The notes under the pieces were generated by a model. The model worked only from the letters and a program-made list of their open reading frames with translations. It had not been told where the DNA came from and did no database searches. The translations under genes and the position numbers were made by a program. A stretch of 64,000 nt of DNA from BM003 sp963699835 (GTDB lineage: Bacteria > Pseudomonadota > Gammaproteobacteria > Steroidobacterales > BM003), in the NCBI GenBank assembly GCA_963699835.1, contig CAVOVJ010000003.1:62001-126000 (forward strand). Direction: 5' to 3'. This document shows, piece after piece, positions 26,788 to 35,443 of this stretch (position 1 is the stretch's first letter; each line of letters starts with the position of its first letter).

Positions 26788-28464
26788 TCATGGGCGCTGG
26801 AAGGCGACCTGGCCCTCGACGATCGTCAGGTCGATGCGGGTCTGCAACAGATCGGCAGCGGCCAGCATCGTCGGATCCCGATTGAGTACAACGATATCGG
26901 CCAGTTTGCCGACGGTCAGGCTGCCTTTGCGCGTTTCTTCGAATTCGGCGTAGGCCGGTGCGAGCGTGTAGGCGGCGATTGCCGCACGGATGTCGAGGGA
27001 TTCGCCCGGATGCCAGCCGCCCGGCGGGCCGCCGGTTTCGAATTCGCGGGTTACTGCGGCATAAAGCCCGCGCATCGGCCCGATCGGTTCGACCGGGTAA
27101 TCGGTGCCGAAACACAGGTGCGCGCCGGAGTCGATAAAGCTCTTCCAGCGGTACGCGTCGGCCTCTCGCTCCGGCCCGAGCAGCGTCGGTGCCCAGCGCA
27201 GGTCGGTCAGCAGATGACTGGGTTGCACCGAGGCGATGACGCCGAGCGCGCGAAACCGGTCAACGTCCGCGGCGTTGACGAATTGCGCGTGTTCGATACG
27301 GTGGCGCGAGTCGCGCCGGCCATTGCTGCGAATCGCGCTATCGAACGCATCGAGCACGACCCGGTTGGCGCGATCCCCGATGGCGTGGATACCGATCTGG
27401 AATCCGGCTTTATCGCGCGCGACCACCATTTTCGTCACGACATCGGGATTGAGCAGCAACAGCCCTTTGTTGTCCGGCGCGCTTGCGTACGGTTCCAGCA
27501 TTGCCGCCGATAGCGAGCCGCCCGAGCCATCGATGTTGGTCTTCAACAGGCCGGCTTTGAGCCAGCGGTCGCTGGTGCCGAGTTCCGCGCGCCATTTCTC
27601 GAGCTCGTCGAGCGGCGCCTCGAACGGCAGCCACACGGTGATGCGAATTGGCAGCGCCTTCTCTGCGCGCAGCTCCTGCAGCACCGACACCGCGGTTTTA
27701 CCCTGCCCCGGACTGCGCAGCGTATCGTCCTGAACCGACGTGACGCCGTTTTCAAGTGCGTGCCGCATCGCTCGCAGAAACCCTTCGCGCCATTGCGCGC
27801 GCGTAGGTTCGGGGATCAATCCGAACACCTGGTCCGCCGCCTTTTCCTTCAGCCAGCCGGTGGCCCGGCCGTTGCCGTCGCGTTCGATTACTCCGCCTGC
27901 GGGGTCCGCGGTATCGCGATCGATGCCGGCACGTTCCAGTGCCAGCGAGTTCAGAACGGCAGAGTGGCCGTCGGCACGTTCCAGGAACAGTGCATGGGCG
28001 GTCGTCACCGCATCGAGATCGTCGCGCGTGGGAACCCGACCACCGTCCCACTTGCTCTCATCCCAGCCGCGGCCATAGATCCACTGGCCCGGTTTCCGCT
28101 TTGGCACCTCTGCGGCGAGGCGCGTTTTCAGGTCGTCGAGCGAAGTCGTTTCGGACAGGTCGACGTTCAGCATCCTCAGCGCCGCATTGCCGAGATGCAC
28201 GTGGGCATCGTTGAACCCGGGCATGGCGAAGCGTCCGCCGAGATCGATGACCCGGGTCTGCGCGGTGCGAAATTTGTCGACGTCGGTCTTGCTGCCGAGC
28301 GCGATAATCCTGCCGTCGGCAATCGCCACCGCCTCGACCGTCGCGGCCTCGGCGTCGACCGTATGTATCTTGCCGTTCTGAAGGATGAGGTCGGCATCCG
28401 TAGCATTAATCGCAACGGCAAACAGACACATCGGAAGAAAGGTCAATAAACGAATACGGCTCAT
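26788..28464 (-). CDS. Exported amidohydrolase family protein (YtcJ-like)
   Basis: About 558 residues. ATG at 28464 gives MSRIRLLTFLPMCLFAVAIN with a signal peptide, so it is periplasmic. The amidohydrolase core has PGFNDAHVHLG (metal ligands), the long insert typical of YtcJ/AepA-like enzymes (GRGWDESKWDGGRVPTRDDL), IGIHAIGDRANRVVLDAF, RHRIEHAQFV and CFGTDYPVEPIGPMRGLY, ending with the TVGKLADIVVLNRDP strand. Members hydrolyse amides or cyclic ureas, but the substrate is not predictable. It follows the GTPase gene on the same strand at a 63-base distance. Intact. Confidence 0.88.
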   Translation of the reverse strand: MSRIRLLTFLPMCLFAVAINATDADLILQNGKIHTVDAEAATVEAVAIADGRIIALGSKTDVDKFRTAQTRVIDLGGRFAMPGFNDAHVHLGNAALRMLNVDLSETTSLDDLKTRLAAEVPKRKPGQWIYGRGWDESKWDGGRVPTRDDLDAVTTAHALFLERADGHSAVLNSLALERAGIDRDTADPAGGVIERDGNGRATGWLKEKAADQVFGLIPEPTRAQWREGFLRAMRHALENGVTSVQDDTLRSPGQGKTAVSVLQELRAEKALPIRITVWLPFEAPLDELEKWRAELGTSDRWLKAGLLKTNIDGSGGSLSAAMLEPYASAPDNKGLLLLNPDVVTKMVVARDKAGFQIGIHAIGDRANRVVLDAFDSAIRSNGRRDSRHRIEHAQFVNAADVDRFRALGVIASVQPSHLLTDLRWAPTLLGPEREADAYRWKSFIDSGAHLCFGTDYPVEPIGPMRGLYAAVTREFETGGPPGGWHPGESLDIRAAIAAYTLAPAYAEFEETRKGSLTVGKLADIVVLNRDPTMLAAADLLQTRIDLTIVEGQVAFQRP

Positions 28465-28527
28465 TTCACGGCTACCTTCGGACGGTTGGGAGGCGCTGCG
28501 CACCTGCATGCGAATGTGATTTTCGAA

Positions 28528-29565
28528 TCAGACATGCAGTTCGACCCGGTCGCCGTCGGTCACCACATGATCGGGTCCGACCTGCTGACCGTCGAAGACC
28601 TCGCTACCCCAGACCCGGGCGAAGCGGAGACCGGCCGCGATATCCTTGTGCACCAGCCGGGCTACGTCGGCGACCGTCTGGCCGCGACGCACCGTGAATG
28701 GCCTGTCGTCGTCGGCTGCATGACCGGGCACCTTCGTGTAGACCCTCACGATTTCGAGTGCCGGGTACAACAGTTTGCCGATATCCTCGATTCCGGCGCC
28801 GGTCAGCGCCGAAACTGCCAGCGCCGGGAAGCCACGCCCGAGCAATTCCTCGAGGATTCGCACTTCTGCCGGCTCGGGATCCAGATCGCTCTTGTTGCCA
28901 ACCAGCAGCGTCGGCAATTCCAGCCTGAACAGATCGTCGCCGCAGTCTGCCACGCCGCCGCCGTACACGGCAAACGCCTCCGGTACCTTGCCAGGCCAGC
29001 ACTCGCTGAGCACCACTTTTCTCTGCCCGAGTTGTCCGAGGATTGTCTGCATCTGGTCGACGCAGTCCGGGTCGGTCACATCGACGACCAGCATGACGGC
29101 GTCGGCCGGCTGCAGCGCATTGAGCATCCAGCTCTCGAAATAGTCGGCGGTGATCGGCGGCAGGTCGACGAGCTGAAAGTAGATGTCCTCGAACGGCATC
29201 ATCCCGGGAATCGGATGATGGGTTGTGAACGGGTAGGGCCCCTGCTCGCTGTGCGAACCACAGAGTTTGTCGTGCAGCGTGGATTTCCCTGCGTTCGGCG
29301 GGCCGAGCAGCGCGATCTGGGCAGCGCCTTCCGGCCGCACCACGTAGGCCGGTCCGCCGCGCTTGCCGCCTTTACGCGGGCCCGCCATTTCGTCGCTCAA
29401 CATCTTGATCCGGCTCTTGATGTCAGCCTGGAGATGTTCCGTTCCCTTGTGCTTCGGAATCGTGCGCAGCATCTCCTTCAGGCTCGCCAGCTTGTCCGCG
29501 GGTTCGCGCGCCTGGCGAAACGCGGCCTCGGCCCTCTTGTAATCCGCCGTGACGTTAGTCGGCAT
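28528..29565 (-). CDS. DRG-like GTPase with C-terminal TGS domain
   Basis: About 345 residues starting MPTNVTADYKRAEAAFRQAR. A helical N-terminus is followed by a Ras-like G domain: P-loop GPPNAGKST, G3 VDLPP in place of the usual DxPG, G4 VGNKSDL, G5-like VSALTGAGI. The C-terminal part (DDDRPFTVRRGQTVADVARL to DGDRVELHV) is a TGS domain. DRG/Obg-related GTPases bind RNA or ribosomes. The ATG at 29565 lies within the end of the thioesterase gene (stop at 29555), an 11-base overlap that suggests coupled translation; the longer frame beyond 29565 is read-through of that gene. Confidence 0.85.
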   Translation of the reverse strand: MPTNVTADYKRAEAAFRQAREPADKLASLKEMLRTIPKHKGTEHLQADIKSRIKMLSDEMAGPRKGGKRGGPAYVVRPEGAAQIALLGPPNAGKSTLHDKLCGSHSEQGPYPFTTHHPIPGMMPFEDIYFQLVDLPPITADYFESWMLNALQPADAVMLVVDVTDPDCVDQMQTILGQLGQRKVVLSECWPGKVPEAFAVYGGGVADCGDDLFRLELPTLLVGNKSDLDPEPAEVRILEELLGRGFPALAVSALTGAGIEDIGKLLYPALEIVRVYTKVPGHAADDDRPFTVRRGQTVADVARLVHKDIAAGLRFARVWGSEVFDGQQVGPDHVVTDGDRVELHV

Positions 29566-30031
29566 CGTCTTTTGCCGTTTTGCGCGGGCCGCTTCGTCGG
29601 CGCTGGCGCAGCGCAGGATCTCCGAGCTGGCGCACCACCTGGAAGAGTTCCTCGGGCGGGGCGGCGATCGAGCGCGTGGCGGTATGCATCCAGGCGAGAT
29701 CGGCGACCACGCGTGCGATGCGATCGCCGTCGCGGTTGACGATTTCGTTGACGAGCCGGAAACGCGATCCGTCATTGCTCCAGTTGGCCGCATGCAGGCG
29801 TGACTCGATCGTCGCCAGCATCTGCACCTCGCGCAGATAGGTGATCTCGTCGCGCAGGGTTATCGGCCCGAGCGACAGGCGCCGGAACTCGCGCAGCGAA
29901 AACCCGTGCGCCGCGAAGAAGGCGAATCGGGCCTGGGTCGCGTATTCGAGATAAGCGGTGTTTCGCATATGACCGTTGGCATCGAGGTCGCGCCACTGGA
30001 TCGTGAATTGCTGGAGTGTCGGGTCGGACAT
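29555..30031 (-). CDS. Acyl-CoA thioesterase-like (4HBT hot-dog fold) protein
   Basis: About 158 residues starting MSDPTLQQFTIQWRDLDANG. The motif WRDLDANGHMRNTAYLEYAT is the 4-hydroxybenzoyl-CoA thioesterase signature with the active-site Asp. The rest alternates as in a single hot-dog fold: RLSLGPITLRDEITYLREVQ and NEIVNRDGDRIARVVADLAW. The C-terminal 40 residues are Arg-rich. Probably hydrolyses short acyl-CoA thioesters in the cytosol. It overlaps the TGS GTPase start and diverges from the WYL regulator. Confidence 0.83.
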   Translation of the reverse strand: MSDPTLQQFTIQWRDLDANGHMRNTAYLEYATQARFAFFAAHGFSLREFRRLSLGPITLRDEITYLREVQMLATIESRLHAANWSNDGSRFRLVNEIVNRDGDRIARVVADLAWMHTATRSIAAPPEELFQVVRQLGDPALRQRRRSGPRKTAKDDAD

Positions 30032-30184
30032 CGGCCGCTGGTTTCCTCGGTTGCTGCCGCGATTGTAGTCGAGCCTGCCGCCGTGCAGCCAACGCCATGC
30101 AGCCAACGCCGGGCATGGCGCGGCCGTGCCGGCATTGGATGATGACGCGGTTTTGCCTTATAACGGGGCAACCGGGGGAAGGCC

Positions 30185-31171
30185 ATGAATCGCACCGAAC
30201 GCTTCTACAAGATCCAGGAATTGTTGCGGCAGCGCCGGGTGGTGCCGCGAGACCTGTTCCTGGAGGGGCTCGAGGTATCGCTCGCAACCTTCAAACGCGA
30301 TCTCGAGTATCTGCGCGATCGTTTTTCCATGCCGATCATCTATGATCGGGAGGCCGGCGGTTACCGCCTCGATCAATCCGACCCGGGTCATGTCAATTAC
30401 GAGTTGCCGGGGCTGTGGTTCTCGGCCAGCGAACTGCATGCGCTGATGACAATGGAGTACCTGTTGCGGCGGCTGCAGCCGGGGTTGATGGGCGGTCATG
30501 TCGCGCCGTTGCGGGCCCGGATCCGCAAACTGCTGGAGTCCGGCGATCATTCGGCGGAGGAGGTCGAGCGGCGGATCAGGGTATTGCGGATGGGGGCTCG
30601 CGAAGTCGAACCGGCGCACTTCCAGACGATCACCACCGCGTTGCTGTCGCGACGCAGGCTCACAATCGATCACTACAAACGCTCGACCGGGGACACCAGC
30701 GAGCGGATCGTTTCGCCGCAGCGACTCGTTCACTATCGCGACAACTGGTATCTCGATGCCTGGTGCCACTTGCGCAAGGGACTCAGGACCTTCTCCGTCG
30801 ATGCGATTCATTCGGCGCATATTCGCGACCAGGCAGCGCGTGATATCGCTGATGCGGAACTCGACGAGGTGTTGACTCCGGGATTCGGAATCTTTTCCGG
30901 GCGGCGGGTCGAGAAAGCAGTGCTGCGGTTCGAGGCGCGGCGCGCACGCTGGGTGTCGCGTGAATTCTGGCACGAGGAACAGGAAGGCGAGTTCGAGCTG
31001 GATGGCAGCTATGTGCTCAAAGTGCCGTACAGCGATCCGCGCGAGCTGGTCATGGATATTCTCAAGTTCGGCCCGGATGTCGAAGTGCTGGGTCCGGCGC
31101 CGCTGCGTCAACTGGTTGCGGAAAAAGCCCACGCGGCTGCGGCGCGCTATGCGACGGGGGAGCGAACGTGA
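30185..31171 (+). CDS. WYL-domain transcriptional regulator (YafY-like)
   Basis: A 328-residue regulator. The N-terminal winged helix-turn-helix is MNRTERFYKIQELLRQRRVV then EVSLATFKRDLEYLRDRFS. A helical middle region (LWFSASELHALMTMEYLLRR) follows. The WYL domain (about residues 150-225) has LTIDHYKRS, RLVHYRDNWYLDAWCHLRKG and LRTFSVDAI, and a C-terminal WCX-type extension follows. WYL proteins sense ligands such as single-stranded nucleic acid fragments in DNA-damage regulators. The location 53 bases upstream of sbcD on the same strand makes control of the sbcDC genes plausible. ATG has GGGGAAGG upstream. Confidence 0.88.
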   Translation: MNRTERFYKIQELLRQRRVVPRDLFLEGLEVSLATFKRDLEYLRDRFSMPIIYDREAGGYRLDQSDPGHVNYELPGLWFSASELHALMTMEYLLRRLQPGLMGGHVAPLRARIRKLLESGDHSAEEVERRIRVLRMGAREVEPAHFQTITTALLSRRRLTIDHYKRSTGDTSERIVSPQRLVHYRDNWYLDAWCHLRKGLRTFSVDAIHSAHIRDQAARDIADAELDEVLTPGFGIFSGRRVEKAVLRFEARRARWVSREFWHEEQEGEFELDGSYVLKVPYSDPRELVMDILKFGPDVEVLGPAPLRQLVAEKAHAAAARYATGERT

Positions 31172-31224
31172 CTTGCGGGCCACAGCCCCGTGCGAACGTC
31201 GTCTGAGCGCCTGGCGGCCCGGAC

Positions 31225-32373
31225 ATGCGTTTCCTCCATACAGCGGACTGGCACCTCGGCAGGCAATTCCACAATGTGAGCCTGATCGAGGATCAGGCTT
31301 ATGCGCTCGACCAGCTCGTGGCGCTGGTGAACGAAGGCGGCATCGATGCAGTGTTGATTGCCGGTGATGTGTTCGACCGGGCGGTGCCACCGCCCGAGGC
31401 TGTCAGTCTTCTCGATGATGTGCTAGGGCGCCTTGTGCTCGGTGCCGGCGTGCCGGTATTCGTGATTGCCGGCAACCATGACAGTCCGGCGCGGCTGTCA
31501 TTTGGTGCGCCGATGCTGGCGGGTCAGGGACTATATGTTAGTGGTCGAATCGATCTGCCGGTTATGCCGGTGGTGCTCGAAGACGCGCATGGCCCGGTCG
31601 AAATTTTTGCCTTGCCCTATGTTGAGCCTGCCGTCGCCAGACTGGTGCTGGACGATCCGCAACTGCACGGTCACGATACCGCGCTGCGTGCTCTGATCGC
31701 TACGCTGGCGGGGCACAGGACCGGCGGGCGGCGCGCGGTGCTGATGGCGCACTGTTTTGTTGCCGGGTCCGGTGAGAGCGAGTCGGAGCGTCCGTTGAGC
31801 GTCGGCGGTGCAGGCAGTGTCGGCGCCGATGCATTTACTGGTTTCGACTATGTGGCGCTGGGTCATCTGCACGGCCCGCAGCGCGCAGGTTCCGAGCGGG
31901 TGCGCTACTCGGGCTCATTGCTGAAATATTCGTTTTCAGAGGCCCGCCAGAGCAAGGGGGTCAATATCGTCGAACTCAACCAGCATGGCGACATTCACTG
32001 CGAACAGGTAGCGCTCAGTCCGCGTCGCGACGTCCGTATTGTCGAGGGCTCGATGGCGGACCTGTTGCAGGAACCGCGCGGCAATCGCGACGATTACCTG
32101 CTGGTGCGGTTGTCCGACCGCGGCGCGATTCTCGATGCGATGGGCCGGTTACGCGAGGTCTATCCCAACCTGTTGCATCTCGAACGGCCCGGCCTAGAGC
32201 GTGGCGGAGCGTTGTACCAGGGCGGGCGCGAACGCCTCCGTCGAAGCGAGAGAGACCTGTTTGCGAGTTTCTTCGAGCAAATGACCGGTGAGCCGCTGCA
32301 GCCGTCGCAGCAAACCGCGCTCGATACGGTTCTTGCGGAACTCGACAAAGCCGCGCGCGAGACCGACCAGTGA
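31225..32373 (+). CDS. sbcD: Exonuclease SbcCD subunit D (Mre11-type nuclease)
   Basis: A 382-residue nuclease subunit. All phosphodiesterase motifs are visible in order: MRFLHTADWHLGRQF, LIAGDVFDRAVPP, VIAGNHDSPARL, LMAHCFVAGSGES and YVALGHLHGPQ. The cap domain ends EQMTGEPLQPSQQTALDTVL. With SbcC it forms an ATP-dependent endo/exonuclease that cleaves hairpins and trims protein-blocked DNA ends. The stop codon overlaps the sbcC GTG start by four bases (GTGA), confirming the operon. Intact. Confidence 0.95.
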   Translation: MRFLHTADWHLGRQFHNVSLIEDQAYALDQLVALVNEGGIDAVLIAGDVFDRAVPPPEAVSLLDDVLGRLVLGAGVPVFVIAGNHDSPARLSFGAPMLAGQGLYVSGRIDLPVMPVVLEDAHGPVEIFALPYVEPAVARLVLDDPQLHGHDTALRALIATLAGHRTGGRRAVLMAHCFVAGSGESESERPLSVGGAGSVGADAFTGFDYVALGHLHGPQRAGSERVRYSGSLLKYSFSEARQSKGVNIVELNQHGDIHCEQVALSPRRDVRIVEGSMADLLQEPRGNRDDYLLVRLSDRGAILDAMGRLREVYPNLLHLERPGLERGGALYQGGRERLRRSERDLFASFFEQMTGEPLQPSQQTALDTVLAELDKAARETDQ

Positions 32374-35300
32374 GGCCGCTCGTTCTGCGTATGTCGGCAT
32401 TCGGTCCGTATGCGGGTAGCGAAAGCCTGGATTTTCGCGTGCTTCGCGGTAACCCGTTGTTCCTGATTCATGGTGCCACGGGCGCCGGCAAGACCAGCAT
32501 CCTCGATGCGATTTCGTTTGCATTGTATGGCGACAGCTCGGGTGCCGAGCGCGACGGGCGCAGCATGCGCAGCGATTTTGCCGCACCCGATCAGACGACA
32601 TTTGTCGAGCTTTGTTTCGCGCTCGGCGAGCGCTGTTTCAGGGTGCGCCGCGTGCCGGAGCAGGAGCGGCCGAAGAAACGCGGTGACGGCACGACGACGC
32701 AGCAGGCCGAAGCCACGCTGTGGGAACTCGGCGACGCCGACGACGGGCCCGGAACCGGCAAGGTCCTGGGGACACGCTGGACCCGCGTGACCGAGAAGAT
32801 CGAGGAATTGCTGGGTTTTCGCAGCAGCCAGTTTCGCCAGGTCATCATCCTGCCGCAAGGGCGATTCCGCGAATTGCTGACGGCGCGTTCGGACCAGCGC
32901 GAGGAGATTCTGGAGACGCTGTTCGACACCGAGAGGTTCCGCCATATTGAACTGGCGCTGAAACAGCGGGCAAAAGAACTGCGGGACCGGGTCGATAAAC
33001 TGAGTGAACGGCGCAAGACTTATCTCGATGCCGCGGGTTTTGACGATGCCGCTGGACTCGATGCATCGCTCCTACAACTCGACGAGGAGATTGCCGCTGG
33101 CGATCAGAGCAATGCGGCGCTGCGCGCCCGCGTGGTGGGGGCGGAAAAGGGCCTCGAAGAGGCACGCCAGACGATCGCGAAGTTTCGCGCCCGCGATGAG
33201 GCGCGCTTGCGGCTCGACGAACTGGAGCGACAGCTGCCGCAAATTGCGGCAATGCGCGATGAACTCGGGAGGGCAAGGCAGGCCGCGGCGCTCGGCGACC
33301 TGGCCTCTCAGCGCGAGACCGCGCAAACTCAGCTGCATACAGCCGAGAGCGAACTGAGCGCCTGCCGGGTTGCGCTCGAGCAGGCGAAAGAAGCGGTTGC
33401 GCGGACCCGCAAGGCGGTTGCGGACGCCGCCAGACGCCGCAGCGAGCGCGAGCGAAAAATGACGGAACTCAATCGCCTCGAGGCATTGCAGGGGCAGCTG
33501 CAACCGCTGGAAGACGCGCGTCTCGAACTCGAAGCGGCAGAGGCGGCGATGACCGAGGCCGATCAGCAGTGGGCGGCGCTGGTGAGGGAGACAGCCGAAC
33601 GGGAAAGCCGGCGCCAGCACACAATCAACGAAATTGAAGTCCTGCGCACGACCTGGTCGGGTTTTCCGCCGGTGGAAGAGGGCATCGAAGCTGCCGAGAC
33701 CCTGCGCAGGCAATGGGAGGAACTCGAGAACGCACGCGCGGGGCTGGCCGAGATGGAATCACGGCTGAGCGCTGCCGAGGCTGCGGAAAAACACCTGGGC
33801 CGTGCGTTGGAGGAGCGCCGGGCGGCGGTGCGTCACCTTCAGGCACGGCAGTTACCGGTGCTGGCGGCGGGACTGGTCGACGGCGAACCATGCCCGGTGT
33901 GCGGGTCGCGCAAGCACCCCCAACCGGCACGCGGAGAGCTCGATCTCGAAATGGCGGATAAAGACCTGGGCGATCCGCTGGCACTTGCCACCGCCGAGAC
34001 CGAATTCGATCGCGCGCGCGGCCAAACCACCGCCGTGGTGCGCGAGGTCGCCGAACAGCGTGCCCGCGTCGAGCGCCTCGAAGACACACTTGGCGAGAAG
34101 GCCTGGCTTTCGCGGCCCGACCTCGAACAGGCAGCGCGGCAGTTGCAGGACCGTCTGGGCGAGCAGCAGGCCGCTCAGCGCGAACTGGAGCGGCTGCAGG
34201 TTCTGTACAGGGAGATCGTCGACTCGGCGCAGGCGCGCGACGGCGTCGCCAAGGAAATCGAACAAATGGCAACCCGGGCGCGCGAGCAGCGCGCGAGCGC
34301 GCGCACCCGCGTCGCTGAGCGCCAGGCTTCGGTGCCGGGCCGGTATCGCGAACCTGGCGCCCTGCAGGCAGAAACCGACGCACTGCGTGGGGAGGTCGAT
34401 GAGATGGATCGCTTGCTGCAGTCGGCACAGGACGAGCACGCCCGGGCGGACCGTCTCGGCGCCAGCGCGCAAACGGCGCTGGACAAGGCCGATGCTGCGC
34501 TGGGCCAGGCCGCCAAACACGCCCGCGAATGCGACACGCGCTGGGCCGCCCGGCGCAAGCAGGCCGGATTCGGTGACGACGGCGCCTTCCTCGAGGCGCG
34601 TCTCGAGGAAGGCGAAATCGAGCACAGGGTGAGCGCGATCGAGACCTTTGACAACGCGTTGCATGCCGCTCAGGTAAGGCTGAAAGATGCGCAGCAGGGC
34701 GTTGCCGGGCTGACGCCACCCGATACGGCAAGGCTGGAACTCGAGGCGAACACGCTGCGCGAACAGTTGAGTGCCGCTGAACTGCGCCAGGGCTCCCGGG
34801 TGGAGCGCCAGCGCGCGCTGGCGGCAACGGTCGGGAAATTCGGCGCGGCGGGTGCCGAACTCGCATCGCTCGAGGCCGCGTATGCCGATGCCGGCAGAAT
34901 TTCGCAGGTGGCACGCGGCGACAATCCGTTCCGGATGTCGTTTCAGCGCTTTGTGCTTGCCGCGTTGCTCGACGATGTTCTCGTGTCGGCGAGCCAGCGC
35001 CTGCACAGCATGAGCAAGGGGCGCTACCGGTTACAGCGAGTGACTCGCGAGGGCGGACGGCGCCGCCCCGGGGGGCTGGACCTCGCGGTCGATGATGCCT
35101 ACACCGGCAAGACCCGCGCGGTGACGACATTGTCAGGCGGCGAGGGTTTCCAGGCGGCGCTTGCGCTTGCGCTCGGGCTGGCCGACGTCGTGCAGTCCTA
35201 CGCCGGCGGGATTCGTCTCGACACGATGTTCATCGACGAGGGTTTTGGCAGTCTCGATCCGGAGGCGCTGGAGCTGGCGATCGATACTCTGGTCGACTTG

Positions 35301-35426
35301 CAGGCGAGCGGCCGCCTCATCGGTGTCATCTCACACGTCCCGGAGTTGAAAGAGAGGATCCCAACCCGGCTCGAGGTGCTGGCCGGCACCGCCGGCAGCC
35401 ATGCCCGGTTCAGCGCCGTTCCCTAG
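32370..35426 (+). CDS. sbcC: Exonuclease SbcCD subunit C (Rad50-type SMC-like ATPase)
   Basis: A 1018-residue ATPase. N-terminal Walker A GATGAGKTSILDAISFALYG (residues about 34-53), Q-loop near RQVIILPQGRFRELL, long coiled coils from about residue 190 to 870 interrupted by a zinc hook CPVC (near residue 507), then the ABC signature TTLSGGEGFQAALALALGLA and Walker B DTMFIDEGFGSLDPEALELA. Starts with GTG overlapping sbcD. This is the longest intact frame in the window, which matters when judging the frameshifts elsewhere. It ends 18 bases from the convergent AarF-like gene. Confidence 0.95.
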   Translation: MRPLVLRMSAFGPYAGSESLDFRVLRGNPLFLIHGATGAGKTSILDAISFALYGDSSGAERDGRSMRSDFAAPDQTTFVELCFALGERCFRVRRVPEQERPKKRGDGTTTQQAEATLWELGDADDGPGTGKVLGTRWTRVTEKIEELLGFRSSQFRQVIILPQGRFRELLTARSDQREEILETLFDTERFRHIELALKQRAKELRDRVDKLSERRKTYLDAAGFDDAAGLDASLLQLDEEIAAGDQSNAALRARVVGAEKGLEEARQTIAKFRARDEARLRLDELERQLPQIAAMRDELGRARQAAALGDLASQRETAQTQLHTAESELSACRVALEQAKEAVARTRKAVADAARRRSERERKMTELNRLEALQGQLQPLEDARLELEAAEAAMTEADQQWAALVRETAERESRRQHTINEIEVLRTTWSGFPPVEEGIEAAETLRRQWEELENARAGLAEMESRLSAAEAAEKHLGRALEERRAAVRHLQARQLPVLAAGLVDGEPCPVCGSRKHPQPARGELDLEMADKDLGDPLALATAETEFDRARGQTTAVVREVAEQRARVERLEDTLGEKAWLSRPDLEQAARQLQDRLGEQQAAQRELERLQVLYREIVDSAQARDGVAKEIEQMATRAREQRASARTRVAERQASVPGRYREPGALQAETDALRGEVDEMDRLLQSAQDEHARADRLGASAQTALDKADAALGQAAKHARECDTRWAARRKQAGFGDDGAFLEARLEEGEIEHRVSAIETFDNALHAAQVRLKDAQQGVAGLTPPDTARLELEANTLREQLSAAELRQGSRVERQRALAATVGKFGAAGAELASLEAAYADAGRISQVARGDNPFRMSFQRFVLAALLDDVLVSASQRLHSMSKGRYRLQRVTREGGRRRPGGLDLAVDDAYTGKTRAVTTLSGGEGFQAALALALGLADVVQSYAGGIRLDTMFIDEGFGSLDPEALELAIDTLVDLQASGRLIGVISHVPELKERIPTRLEVLAGTAGSHARFSAVP

Positions 35427-35443
35427 GCCGCCGCGACGCCGTT

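Noticed and set aside
26755..27513. 252-codon plus-strand frame opposite the amidohydrolase
   Set aside because: Entirely antisense to a complete, well-conserved amidohydrolase.
30056..30110. Short direct repeat GCAGCCAACGCCAT upstream of the thioesterase gene
   Set aside because: Only two partial copies in a GC-rich leader; no regulatory interpretation can be supported.
33625..35130. 501-codon minus-strand frame inside sbcC
   Set aside because: Arg/Pro-rich shadow of the SbcC coding sequence, no motif.
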